NCBI GenBank assembly: GCA_964502145.1
Contig: CAZCVI010000022.1
Coordinates: 1 to 64,000, forward strand
From: CAZCVI01 sp964502145
Lineage (GTDB): Bacteria > Acidobacteriota > Aminicenantia > UBA2199
Direction: 5' to 3'
DNA: 64,000 nt
The position numbers were made by a program, and so were the translations under genes. The notes below the pieces were generated by a model. The model was given only the letters and a program-made list of their open reading frames with translations, ran no database searches and was not told the DNA's origin. Below are positions 9,377 through 18,156 of this stretch, piece after piece. Numbering within the stretch: position 1 is the first letter of the stretch; every line of letters starts with the position of its first letter.

Positions 9377-9904
9377 TTGAATATGAAGAGCTACTCCATT
9401 GGCCTGTTAAGCGTTGTCATATTATTGCTGGGTAGTATCATCTATAAACAGCAGAATAATATTGTCAGCTATCATTTCCCAATACCAGAGACTTCGGGCG
9501 TAAAATCCAAGGAGGTTCCCCTGTATCTGTTCTTATTCTTTTCCAAGAACGATTGTATTAGCTGCCTGCAAGAAATCGTAGAGGTTTTGAACTCATTGCC
9601 CCCCTATTTCTGCATTTCTGGTATTGTGCCTGAAGATGAATTAAAAAATGAGCAGGAATTGAGACGATTGACCGGTGTGTCATTTCCATTATTCAGTAAT
9701 CTGAGATATCGGAAATACCTCCCTTGGCATACCCCTACAATTTTTGGCGTTTCAAAAGCCGGGAAAATCATTTTTATACTCCCCGGTATACAAGGCCAAC
9801 GAAACTGCCTTGAAAGCACTTTGTTATCTATCTATGGAAAACTTTATCCTTTACTTGAAAAAGAAGGTAATTCGGAAAAAAAACATGATAATAAAAAGAG
9901 GTAA
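9377..9904 (+). CDS. Membrane-anchored thioredoxin-like protein with CISC motif
   Basis: About 175 aa. One N-terminal transmembrane/signal-anchor helix (YSIGLLSVVILLLGSIIY) is followed by an extracytoplasmic thioredoxin-like domain. LYLFLFFSKNDCISC puts the CxxC redox pair at the expected strand-helix turn, and WHTPTIFGVSKAGKII resembles the cis-Pro strand (TP) of TlpA/ResA-like proteins. The start is ambiguous: TTG 9377 has GAGAGG at good spacing inside the end of the preceding gene, and ATG 9383 gives the same protein minus two residues. It lies between the exported beta-propeller and the cysteine peptide (7 nt to the latter), so it may form, reduce or shuffle the peptide's disulfide; this role is inferred from context only. 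Confidence 0.72.
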   Translation: MNMKSYSIGLLSVVILLLGSIIYKQQNNIVSYHFPIPETSGVKSKEVPLYLFLFFSKNDCISCLQEIVEVLNSLPPYFCISGIVPEDELKNEQELRRLTGVSFPLFSNLRYRKYLPWHTPTIFGVSKAGKIIFILPGIQGQRNCLESTLLSIYGKLYPLLEKEGNSEKKHDNKKR

Positions 9905-9910
9905 GAAAAT

Positions 9911-10111
9911 ATGAAAAAGGTCTTGAAATTACTATTAATCGTCTTGATGCTACTGGGCATTTCGATTACAATTATTAATATTATTTCAATTGACAATATT
10001 GCCGAAAAGCGTAATGGGCCTTCAAGAGTAGGCTCACAGTCAGGAGGTGTAGACGGCACACTAGGCGATGATGGTAGCTGTACAGGACGCCCTTATGATT
10101 GTTACTTATGA
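9911..10111 (+). CDS. Small exported cysteine peptide (66 aa), type 1
   Basis: A 66-aa protein with a basic N-terminus (MKKVLK), one hydrophobic segment of about 20 residues (LLLIVLMLLGISITIINII), a Gly/Ser-rich stretch (GSQSGGVDGTLGDDG) and a C-terminus with the only two cysteines (SCTGRPYDCYL). GAGG precedes the ATG. It is the last gene of the propeller/thioredoxin operon. The layout and the CT...DC ending match the 76-aa peptide at 63557-63787, which also neighbours a beta-propeller. Bacteroidetes NVEALA-type peptides occur in comparable neighbourhoods, but I see no NVEALA motif, so membership is not claimed. It may be a secreted or periplasmic peptide with one disulfide. Confidence 0.68.
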   Translation: MKKVLKLLLIVLMLLGISITIINIISIDNIAEKRNGPSRVGSQSGGVDGTLGDDGSCTGRPYDCYL

Positions 10112-10157
10112 TTGTTAACCGTCCTTTGCCAGCTTGATCACATCCAAGGGATAATAC

Positions 10158-10197
10158 GCACGTTGCTTTTTGTCAGTACTCGAAAAAAGCAACGTGC
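10158..10197. terminator. Strong hairpin between convergent genes
   Basis: A perfect 14-bp inverted repeat (GCACGTTGCTTTTT at 10158-10171, complement at 10184-10197) with a 12-nt loop. It lies after the plus-strand peptide gene and overlaps the stop codon end (10173) of the minus-strand helical protein. The A/T run is inside the stem rather than after it, so it may act as a bidirectional transcript end or as RNA 3'-end protection. Confidence 0.55.
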
Positions 10198-10715
10198 CGT
10201 TCGTCCAGGTTGGATTCAGGGAAAAGCTGCCATTTGGAAGTCTGTTTATCACTGAGAATCAAAATGCGTAGGTAGGCACTCAATTCATTCCTGTGGGCTT
10301 TCCGTAATGACCGCAAGATATTTTTTTCCTTCTCATCATAGAGATCATGGAAATAATGAAAAATCAGCAAAGCCCGTTCATCCAGGCTTTGACTGAACTT
10401 ATGCAGCGCATTGGCGATAGATAAGGCTTCTGTAGGGATGCTGTTGAAACCTTTGGCGGTTAATTCCTTGTTGATCAACTTCAGCATGAACGCCGCCTCC
10501 TCTTCTTCGCTGCCACAATGTTGGCACTCTTGGATATTTATATCCACAACCATGCTATGATACCCTTCCTTTAATTTTGCCAGCAAGAGCTCCAGTTGCG
10601 CTTGATTTTCCAGGGAGAATTTTCTGGAGTAACAATTCACAAATTGCTTCGTCGCTATACAATTCTTAAGGCGGTTAATAGTCTCTTCCATTTTTTTTAA
10701 TATTTCCTTAGCCAT
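10173..10715 (-). CDS. Small helical protein of the dual-ATPase operon
   Basis: About 180 aa, predicted largely alpha-helical and charged, with no domain I recognise. There is no signal peptide or membrane segment. A CQHCGS pair of cysteines (mid-protein, about residue 70) could bind metal, but no second pair is evident. The frame is open from a TTG at 10724; the ATG at 10715 is preferred because AAGGAG precedes it by about 10 nt. It overlaps the end of the 1422-aa ATPase gene by about 19 nt, so translation is probably coupled and the product likely works with that ATPase. It is the third and last gene of the minus-strand operon. Confidence 0.7.
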   Translation of the reverse strand: MAKEILKKMEETINRLKNCIATKQFVNCYSRKFSLENQAQLELLLAKLKEGYHSMVVDINIQECQHCGSEEEEAAFMLKLINKELTAKGFNSIPTEALSIANALHKFSQSLDERALLIFHYFHDLYDEKEKNILRSLRKAHRNELSAYLRILILSDKQTSKWQLFPESNLDERHVAFFEY

Positions 10716-13700
10716 TCTTGCCAATCTCCTTGTTTTATCAACTTATCACGTTCCTCTTCACATTGTTTAAGTCCATCAAAATGAGCCACCAATAATCGTG
10801 GGAATATTTTCACACCGAATTCAAAGGAAAATTTGGGAAAGGTCGTTTCATTTTCCTTATAAACCTCAGGATGTCCGACGGTCAAAGGAAGAGTACCGCT
10901 GCTTATTTTTCTGGCATCTTTTCCCGCCTCTGTTCCCTCTTTGGTCAGTATGGTAGATTCATCCCGCAACCGGAAAATACCACTGAGACATAATTGATCC
11001 AGTATATTACGCATCATATTGGGTGTGACATCAATGTTATAGCTTTTTAACTCTTCATGCATACTTGTTAAGGTAAAACTTTCTTTGTGCTCTTCGAATA
11101 GTAACCGAATGGCAGCAAGGATGGTGATGCGATGGAAATCGCTCAGAAATCCTTTTCGTTTTTGAGTGGCGGCTTCACTTTGGACATCCCGGTTATCTTT
11201 GCCACGTTTCAGAGAAAAGAAAGTATTTTTCCTTTCGACTTTTTTCTTTTTTTCACTATCGCCACTCTCTCCCTTCTCCTCTTTATGATCATGGTAAAAT
11301 CTCATGCAGAGTTCTCGAAATTCTGAAGAAGTTAACGCATTGTCCACATCGCTATGTTCGATGATATCTCGCCTCTCAACTTTACTATCCAAGATGGTTA
11401 ATAATGCGTGACAAGCAGCTTGTAATAACCGTGGATGATTGGAGCAACTATCCACAAGGTACTCTGCATCTTTTTTATCGAGCCAACGCACCCGGATATT
11501 TTCCATAGGCCTCGTGACCAAGCTCATGGCGCCTTCCATATCCAATGGTTTTAATGGCATGAATACCATAAAATTGTATAAACGGGATAATGGATTCTTC
11601 ATTTGCTCGAACATCTGCTGGAAGCCGAATAAAATAAACCGGGCGGCGGATTCGTTGTTCCTCATCGTCTCATTGCATAACCGATTGAAAGTGTCAAATA
11701 TTTTCCCATCATTTCGGATGTCATACTGGACCAACCGATCCACCTCATCCAGCAGGAATAAAAACCGATGTTCACCTGCCTCTGCATCTTTGGTGACATA
11801 TCTTCTAAATTTATCCAAATCAGATATCAGTTCAGCTTTAATTTCCATTTTTTCCGCCAGATTTTCCAGGAGGGATTCTTCGCTCTCAATTCTGGAACAA
11901 TCCATGCTGTAGACTTTCCATTGCTTCTGTAATCTAAAAGCTTTGTGGAGTTTAGTAAGGAGCGAGGTTTTCCCGATGGTGCGGGTTCCAAAAATACCGA
12001 TGTTCTCCGGGAGTCCACGAATTAGGGCGATTTCCATCTGCCGTCCAAAAAATAAATTATCTGGGACCGCACCGGCTGTGGTATAGGGGGAACGCTCTTT
12101 TATGTTTAATTGCCCGAAAATATATTCCGAAGCTTTGTCCTGAGGGTTTTCGGCTAAAATAATATTTTTCATCATTCGTGCATCAATAATGGAAATCCGA
12201 TCAAAGCCCTCCAAATCCTTTTTGACTTTTTCGTTCGGTACGCCATGGAATTGGAAGAGTAAAATATAAAACATCTGGCTGGCACTTTCGTGAATGGATT
12301 CACTTGCTTTTCGGCTGAACTCCTGAAATTCTATGTGTAAATCTTGAAAAACATCCATGTAGAGTTCACGTCGCCATGGTTGAAAGGGAATAACAATAAA
12401 GGTGGTTAATGGCATTCTAAGGGCTTGCATGCCTTGATCTGTAAGTTTATTTATATAAAATTTATCCTTGTACTTTTTTGTTCTTTGTTCCAAATATTCA
12501 TTGGAATCCAAGGCGCTTAGGGTGATGCGAGTAAACGTATGGGCGACCTTCAGCGCTCTACCTTGATCGGCGATGGAAGTAAATTCGTATAGGGTTTTAA
12601 AATCTTTTATCCATGAAATATGTTTGGCTGCTTCAATAAACAGTAGAGCATTATCGTTTAAGGAAATTTTGAACGCTTCCGCCTCATTTTTGGCGCATAA
12701 ACCACTGCCATAATTGTCAATTTCTTCTATCGTTTTATCTAGTTGATCTTTGGGAAGACTGTTGCGTAAAAATGGAAATTTTTCGTAAAACATGGTATAA
12801 CTGATTTTTTCGGATATCAGTTTTTCAGAGAGGCAGGTGGCAATTAATAAACGTGCATCTCTGCTCAAATCTCTGAAGTATTCAAAAATTTTCTCATTAT
12901 TGTTTTGGGCGATAAGGATGGATTGCTTTTCTATGGATTGTCTTCCAGCATCCCATCTGTCATAAAAATGGATAAGATGCGGGAACCTCCCGGTATAAGT
13001 ATAGACTTTATCAACAATAGATTGTTGGAGAGAAACCTTTTCCCGTAGTGCATTTCTGACTTCCACCTCAGAAAAAAAAGGTATTTCCCTGGTTATGAAC
13101 CTTCGTCGAGTTATTATATCTAAACCCTTGATATATTCTTCTATAACTACCTTTGCTTTTGAACTGCAGGTCATAATAATACGAACATCGGGGTAAAGCA
13201 TTAACGAGCAAAGGAATGTCTTGAAAATTTCAATATTTCCAGGATCAAAATGAGTGGGTATAAAAAAATTATCCATACTGAAGACGCAAAAACTCCGGTC
13301 CCAAATTATCTTCGCTATCATTGAGCGCATTGCCTGATGGTAGTAGCCTCCTTTCTTAGGGAATTCGGAAAGTTTCATAAAATGTTGCCGCAAGCATTCT
13401 TCAATGAATTTTAACTGGAATGTATCGCACGAATCTGAATCCTTCAACAATTGCGACATGTCCACCACGCAACATTTGGCATTTTCGGATAACGAGTCCC
13501 TGAGTACATTCAATAGTGACGTTTTCCCAACCCGGGGGACGCCAAAAAGAAGAAAATGGGCGTCAAATTTTTCTTTGATCTCTTTCAAAATTTCTTTTCT
13601 GCCGATAAAATCCGAAATGTATTTCACTGGGGAGTTCGGTTCCATATCGATAAACAGTTTCTCCACATAGATATGTTTGCTTTCAAGCTCTTTGGCCATC

Positions 13701-14965
13701 GCATGAAACGGAGGTATCTCAAATCCCCTGATTTCCCTGTCTCTTTTTCCCAAATAGACATATTCTTTGAAGGCGAAAAGCATTTCAAAAATATCTCCTA
13801 GGTTAATTTGCCAACATATATTCCCCTGGTTTAATTCCCTACCAATAAGCATGCCGTTTGCCAATAGCATTAGCAAAAATGAATCGTTCAATATGAACGA
13901 TTGCCTGATTTCACATTGAGTTTCAAAGGGTTTTAATACTGGATTTCCTTTAAAATCGGTTATTTGCAAACATTGTTTCCAGCAGATCATCATAAATCTT
14001 CCAGTTCCCCGAATCATATTGATGGGATATGAAAAGCCTTTAAAAATAGCACGAACTCCCACGTATTGCAGATTTTTCAGGATAATAACGTCCCCATTTT
14101 TATGCCCCACCCAAAACCCTTCAACGGAAAGTTCGCAGGCAGTAATTTCATTATCTGTGCCGTACCATTTTTCCCATGCTCCATTTTCACTTTGATAATA
14201 GATTGTTTCTTTCGAAATCAACAGGAGATGATTTTGAAAGTAAGACAGGTGTTGTACATTTTTAAATCGCTCATCCAAGTATAAAGCGCGATTCTCTATA
14301 TAAAGAGGCTCTTCTTTTAGGGATTTAATGACCTCCATATTGGTGGAAACGATTGATTTTTTCCCCTCTTTATCCTCCAGCAGTATCCATATTTGCCGGG
14401 ACGCATCGGTTAACTTATCGAATTCCATAGACTCCTGTGATTGGTGTGCAAAGGGAGCGATAACATCCACAATGAATAGGGATTCAGGAATAGGAATTTT
14501 TTCCAATGGCTCAAATTGAGAGGTATAAAAAACAATCTCTTTTTTATTATATTGCAACAGGGCATAGGTATCTTCACCGAAAATAGGAATAATCCGCCCC
14601 TCCCCTTTTTGAAATTTCCCGATATAGTCCAGTCCTTGTTTGGTCAGTTTAACATAATACCCTTCGGCGTCTAAATAATTCCCCGCGTCAAAGGCATCCC
14701 GGAATTTTTGCTGAAGACTTTCTTCCGGCAAAAACTGATTCCAAATGGATTGTAACGAGACCAGGACTTCATACACGGCATTACGCATGTTCGCGTCTGT
14801 TTTTTCCTGCGCCAATTTCAAGAGGTCATTTTCAAATTCTTTTCTCTTATTTACCTCTACATTACGAGCTTTTTCCTGCAACTCAACGAGCAAAGCTTCA
14901 GGAGTATTACCAATCGGCTGCTCCATTTCAAGATTTGTTTTTTCTTGTGTATCCATTCCTTTCAT
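10697..14965 (-). CDS. Giant protein with beta-propeller-like N-terminus and two STAND/AAA ATPase domains
   Basis: A 1422-aa cytoplasmic protein. Residues of about 1-110 are helical; about 110-420 are beta-rich and propeller-like (ESLFIVDVIAPF, GFWVGHKNGDVIILKN, MLIGRELNQGNICWQINL). A first ATPase begins near FIGRKEILKEI, with Walker A GVPRVGKTSL at about 472-482; its Walker B position reads FCVFSMDNFF, so the usual D-E is D-N and it may bind but not hydrolyse ATP. A second ATPase starts at LFFGRQMEIAL with Walker A GTRTIGKTSL at about 990 and a canonical Walker B FLFLLDEVDRL at about 1070. A basic/acidic linker and a winged-helix-like C-terminus (SFTLTSMHEELKSYNIDVTP) follow. Its start overlaps the sensor's stop by 4 nt (ATGA) with GAGG upstream. 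It is probably a signalling scaffold driven by the upstream GHKL sensor. Confidence 0.75.
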   Translation of the reverse strand: MKGMDTQEKTNLEMEQPIGNTPEALLVELQEKARNVEVNKRKEFENDLLKLAQEKTDANMRNAVYEVLVSLQSIWNQFLPEESLQQKFRDAFDAGNYLDAEGYYVKLTKQGLDYIGKFQKGEGRIIPIFGEDTYALLQYNKKEIVFYTSQFEPLEKIPIPESLFIVDVIAPFAHQSQESMEFDKLTDASRQIWILLEDKEGKKSIVSTNMEVIKSLKEEPLYIENRALYLDERFKNVQHLSYFQNHLLLISKETIYYQSENGAWEKWYGTDNEITACELSVEGFWVGHKNGDVIILKNLQYVGVRAIFKGFSYPINMIRGTGRFMMICWKQCLQITDFKGNPVLKPFETQCEIRQSFILNDSFLLMLLANGMLIGRELNQGNICWQINLGDIFEMLFAFKEYVYLGKRDREIRGFEIPPFHAMAKELESKHIYVEKLFIDMEPNSPVKYISDFIGRKEILKEIKEKFDAHFLLFGVPRVGKTSLLNVLRDSLSENAKCCVVDMSQLLKDSDSCDTFQLKFIEECLRQHFMKLSEFPKKGGYYHQAMRSMIAKIIWDRSFCVFSMDNFFIPTHFDPGNIEIFKTFLCSLMLYPDVRIIMTCSSKAKVVIEEYIKGLDIITRRRFITREIPFFSEVEVRNALREKVSLQQSIVDKVYTYTGRFPHLIHFYDRWDAGRQSIEKQSILIAQNNNEKIFEYFRDLSRDARLLIATCLSEKLISEKISYTMFYEKFPFLRNSLPKDQLDKTIEEIDNYGSGLCAKNEAEAFKISLNDNALLFIEAAKHISWIKDFKTLYEFTSIADQGRALKVAHTFTRITLSALDSNEYLEQRTKKYKDKFYINKLTDQGMQALRMPLTTFIVIPFQPWRRELYMDVFQDLHIEFQEFSRKASESIHESASQMFYILLFQFHGVPNEKVKKDLEGFDRISIIDARMMKNIILAENPQDKASEYIFGQLNIKERSPYTTAGAVPDNLFFGRQMEIALIRGLPENIGIFGTRTIGKTSLLTKLHKAFRLQKQWKVYSMDCSRIESEESLLENLAEKMEIKAELISDLDKFRRYVTKDAEAGEHRFLFLLDEVDRLVQYDIRNDGKIFDTFNRLCNETMRNNESAARFILFGFQQMFEQMKNPLSRLYNFMVFMPLKPLDMEGAMSLVTRPMENIRVRWLDKKDAEYLVDSCSNHPRLLQAACHALLTILDSKVERRDIIEHSDVDNALTSSEFRELCMRFYHDHKEEKGESGDSEKKKKVERKNTFFSLKRGKDNRDVQSEAATQKRKGFLSDFHRITILAAIRLLFEEHKESFTLTSMHEELKSYNIDVTPNMMRNILDQLCLSGIFRLRDESTILTKEGTEAGKDARKISSGTLPLTVGHPEVYKENETTFPKFSFEFGVKIFPRLLVAHFDGLKQCEEERDKLIKQGDWQEWLRKY

Positions 14966-17769
14966 TCATTGCCTCTTGTACTGTGGGTGTTTCCTATTTT
15001 TTTGGGTAGTGTGATCTTAAACACTGTATTGAATTTCGGAGTGCCTGGAATAATTTCAATACTCCCATCATGCATCCCAATGATTTCCTTTGCCAAGTAG
15101 AGACCAATACCGGTTCCCTTGGAACGATCAAGTGCATCTACGCCCCTAAATTCTCTATCAAAGGTTTTTACTTTTTCCGATTTCTTAATCTCTATCCCAT
15201 AACTGCTGATTGTTATGGTAACGGCATGTTCATCCGCCTCGGCAGTGATTTGGATATTCTCTTTGTCCTCCATCCCTACCGGTTTGGGTTGCAACCCGTT
15301 TAATAATCTATCTTCAGGATCAAAGGAGTACTTGACCGCATTATCAAGCATATTTAATACAACCACCTCGAATAAATCCTTATCCACCTCAATAGAAATA
15401 TCACTGGTTGTGTCCTTGGTTACATTGATATGGATACATTTGGGGCGAATCAGCGGTGTATATATCCGGGCGAAACCAATCAAATAAAGTCTTAAGTCTG
15501 GAATGATTGATTTCCTGGGTTTTATTTTACCCGTATCAATGTCCAGTAGGATTTCAAAGTTTTTCACATAGTGCGTCGCAATCTTGGACAATGCATTGAC
15601 ATACCACAATTTATCAAAAAGCTCCTCTTTGGTGGTATTCTCAATGGCATTTTTGCCGTGGATGGATTTCTCCGTGGCACTTATCGACTCGCTGATCGGG
15701 CTGATCACTTGATCAATGATATTACGAATATCACGCATCCGCCGCTGCACCCCATAATGGGATATAAAGATGTTAAACACATGCGTCTTGACCTGAGTCA
15801 GTAAATAGGTTTCAAATTGGGAGAAAGGTGTCATAACATAGTCGAACCTCCCATCCGGTAGAGGTTCACCCGCATTTTTTGAACGATACAAAGCCATCAC
15901 GCCCTTGGGAATGGTTCCCAAAGCGATGGGGAAAAGCAGGGCATGTTCCAACATTACGTAGAAGGTGAACCGATGTTTGCCCTTTTTGTATTTGCTTGGT
16001 TTGTTCTCTTTTCGCAGTGCCTTCTCAATGGGTAGCATTTTTTCCGCTTTAAGAATCTCTTCAAGACGTTCTCTACCACATAGATTGATGGGAGAATTCT
16101 CGGCAAAACACCGTACTGTGATTTCCGACAGATCGTATAAGGAATAATTGAGCGGCATATCCAGGTAAACATTGCTGGTTTCCAGTTTAAGCGTATACTC
16201 TTGCTCATCAACTACAAAAAAAGCACACCAATCCACTTGAATTTCCCGGGCCAGAATCTCGGAGATGATTCTAAGTTGGTCCAGAGTGGAATGGGCTTGA
16301 GTTTTATCTCTGCCACCTAATCTATAGTCAATAAGATCAAGGAGTTTGTCGGCAAGTTTCTCCTGAAATTTATCCCAGGTTAAACCGATTTGAAAAGACA
16401 AGTGCTCTAACAATTGGAAAAGATTCCCATCATTAAGGTGATCCAAATCCATCCGGTCTTCCCGATAGAAAAACGTTAATATCCAACAGGGCATTTTTTC
16501 ATTTTCCGAAAAAATGGGCAGGTCCACATGGGAATAACCTGGCTTTAATGGGAGTTCAAGTATTTTGGCCAGTTTGTCCTTTTCAAAATAGTCCAAACAT
16601 TGTTGGCTGAACTCTGCTTTGGGAAGCTGCGCGGATACCTGGAAATATTCATCCCTGGGATAATTAAAGAAATCATTCTTCCGCAAAGGAACATTCCTGT
16701 ATCTCTCAGCGGTGACGTGGCGCAACACATAACGATCTGCTTTGGCGAGATTTTCCGGGACCTGTTCGCTGATACATTCCCAGATCATATGATAGGGAAA
16801 AATGTTTAATCTGTCGATTAATTCGGATATCTCCCTCAAAAAATCGTTGATATAATCATAACACTTCCGTTCCTTTTCTTTAAAAATCTTTGCCATATTG
16901 CGATGCATCCGCCGGATTTCATCCATGCGGCGCTGGGATTCGAGAAGATAATCTTGCCGCATCTCCTGCGGGGGCCGTTTGATGATTGTATGACTATCGG
17001 CGACATAGTCACTTTCCACGTGTTGTGAAAGGTGTTCGGCGATCTCTTCAAGGGTTTCTTGATAAGAAGCCTCTACTATGGGTTCATTGGCAATACACTT
17101 TATAATAGCGGTTTCCTGCGGAAAAAGAAATTCTAATACGCCAAAATAGCCATGAACAGAACTTAAAGGCAAAGCCACATGGTACTGGGCGGTAAAAGTA
17201 TAACCATTTGACTTCCCTTGTTCAGGATGCTTCAGATTTTCTATGAATATGGGTTCACCCATTGGCTTTTTTTCCAGCAGTAACGCGTTGAACCATTCCC
17301 CCATTCCTGTTTCTCTGTCAACACCAATACTGACTCTTGCTTGTCGATAGACATTTTTTAATCTTTCAAAAGACTCTTTCCAATCGGCAAAGGATTCCAG
17401 CAGAGCATTGAATTGGTCTGGCGAGGTGGATGTCTCAAGCACATTCTTGTGCTCAAAATCGGCGAACCATGGTTTGGAATTGTCAGTGGCGAGGCTGGCT
17501 TGTATTTCATAGATATACTCGCAAGCTGCCATATGAAACATTATTTTATAAAGCAAACCATCTCCGGTGATCTTGACTTCTCCGAGCTTTGGGTCCAGAT
17601 AATGGCCCGCAATTTGCCAATGTTCTTCTTGAGGGGAGTAAATCAAAATGGATACACAGGCTGCCCCCACCGTTTGGCATGCCAATGCACATGCAGAATC
17701 GAGTTTGAAGTCAGTATTAAAGGGGTGTTCCAAAAGCCGCTTTAATTTTTTCCCAAAATCCGTTGTCAA
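14962..17769 (-). CDS. GAF-domain sensor with C-terminal GHKL (histidine-kinase-like) ATPase
   Basis: A 935-aa soluble protein. It has GAF-like N-terminal (about 15-260) and central (about 490-690) regions, helical linkers, and a C-terminal HATPase_c domain: N box VVVLNMLDNAVKYSF at about 803-818 and G2 box GTGIGLYLAKEI at about 883-894. The G1 box is degenerate (SSYGIEI instead of DxGxG). No convincing HisKA H-box with following Pro is visible; the dimerisation-like helix reads FISHYGVQRRMRDIRNIIDQ, so autophosphorylation is doubtful. The start is a TTG with AAAGGA 6-7 nt upstream; no in-frame ATG is nearby. It is the first gene of a three-gene overlapping operon with the dual-ATPase protein and a helical protein. 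There is no response regulator beside it. Confidence 0.75.
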   Translation of the reverse strand: MTTDFGKKLKRLLEHPFNTDFKLDSACALACQTVGAACVSILIYSPQEEHWQIAGHYLDPKLGEVKITGDGLLYKIMFHMAACEYIYEIQASLATDNSKPWFADFEHKNVLETSTSPDQFNALLESFADWKESFERLKNVYRQARVSIGVDRETGMGEWFNALLLEKKPMGEPIFIENLKHPEQGKSNGYTFTAQYHVALPLSSVHGYFGVLEFLFPQETAIIKCIANEPIVEASYQETLEEIAEHLSQHVESDYVADSHTIIKRPPQEMRQDYLLESQRRMDEIRRMHRNMAKIFKEKERKCYDYINDFLREISELIDRLNIFPYHMIWECISEQVPENLAKADRYVLRHVTAERYRNVPLRKNDFFNYPRDEYFQVSAQLPKAEFSQQCLDYFEKDKLAKILELPLKPGYSHVDLPIFSENEKMPCWILTFFYREDRMDLDHLNDGNLFQLLEHLSFQIGLTWDKFQEKLADKLLDLIDYRLGGRDKTQAHSTLDQLRIISEILAREIQVDWCAFFVVDEQEYTLKLETSNVYLDMPLNYSLYDLSEITVRCFAENSPINLCGRERLEEILKAEKMLPIEKALRKENKPSKYKKGKHRFTFYVMLEHALLFPIALGTIPKGVMALYRSKNAGEPLPDGRFDYVMTPFSQFETYLLTQVKTHVFNIFISHYGVQRRMRDIRNIIDQVISPISESISATEKSIHGKNAIENTTKEELFDKLWYVNALSKIATHYVKNFEILLDIDTGKIKPRKSIIPDLRLYLIGFARIYTPLIRPKCIHINVTKDTTSDISIEVDKDLFEVVVLNMLDNAVKYSFDPEDRLLNGLQPKPVGMEDKENIQITAEADEHAVTITISSYGIEIKKSEKVKTFDREFRGVDALDRSKGTGIGLYLAKEIIGMHDGSIEIIPGTPKFNTVFKITLPKKIGNTHSTRGNE

Positions 17770-17853
17770 GATTCATCCTTTACCGCAAAATTTCCTTGTA
17801 CAATAATCATATAGCACATCCGGTAGAAAAAAGCAAGCGTTTTCTTCTCAATA

Positions 17854-17881
17854 AATTCGTGAAAATTCGTGTAATTCGTGG
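17854..17881. repeat. Short dispersed-type repeat (ATTCGTG units)
   Basis: Three ATTCGTG words in succession (ATTCGTGAAAATTCGTGTAATTCGTGG in outline), a motif I associate with dispersed intergenic repeats in several uncultured bacterial lineages. It lies between the DUF1737 gene and the sensor gene start. Confidence 0.4.
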
Positions 17882-17910
17882 GCAAAACTTTTTCTGTTAC
17901 TTTCTTTCTT

Positions 17911-18075
17911 TTATTCTTTCAAGGCCAGCGCTTGATAAAATACATCGCGATACGCTTCTTTTTGCAGGATAGTAATCCCTCCTACGGGGTAATAACCATC
18001 TTTCATCTTCTCGTTTACTGCTTGTGCCAATGAGTTCACAGTCAGATCATTTAATACGATATATTTCGGTTTCAT
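17911..18075 (-). CDS. DUF1737-family small protein (54 aa)
   Basis: A complete 54-codon gene: ATG at 18075, stop TAA ending at 17911, with a strong AGGAGGG ribosome site 10 nt upstream. The protein begins MKPKYIVLNDL, continues TVNSLAQAVNEKMKDGYYPV and then GGITIL, and ends near LALKE. The pattern Y-x-V-...-L...V-N...G(Y/W)-x-P-x-G-G-I matches the DUF1737 family of roughly 50-60 residue bacterial proteins of unknown role. Clean sequence, strong RBS and family match make this a real gene despite its size. It sits between the GHKL sensor (upstream end at 17769) and the TPR gene, on the same strand as both. Confidence 0.82.
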   Translation of the reverse strand: MKPKYIVLNDLTVNSLAQAVNEKMKDGYYPVGGITILQKEAYRDVFYQALALKE

Positions 18076-18118
18076 AGTTTGACCGCCCTCCTGGTCGGTT
18101 TGTTACTCTTTTTTTTAT

Positions 18119-18152
18119 CCTAACTTCCTAACCTCCTAATTTCCTAACTTCC
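18119..18152. repeat. 8-nt tandem microrepeat (CCTAACTT)n
   Basis: Four imperfect head-to-tail copies of CCTAACTT between the TPR gene and the DUF1737 gene. It is a non-coding, slippage-prone spacer. Confidence 0.6.
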
Positions 18153-18156
18153 TTTT

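Noticed and set aside
14962..17769. Standard two-component histidine kinase
   Set aside because: HATPase boxes are present but no convincing H-box or adjacent response regulator; described instead as a GHKL-type sensor.
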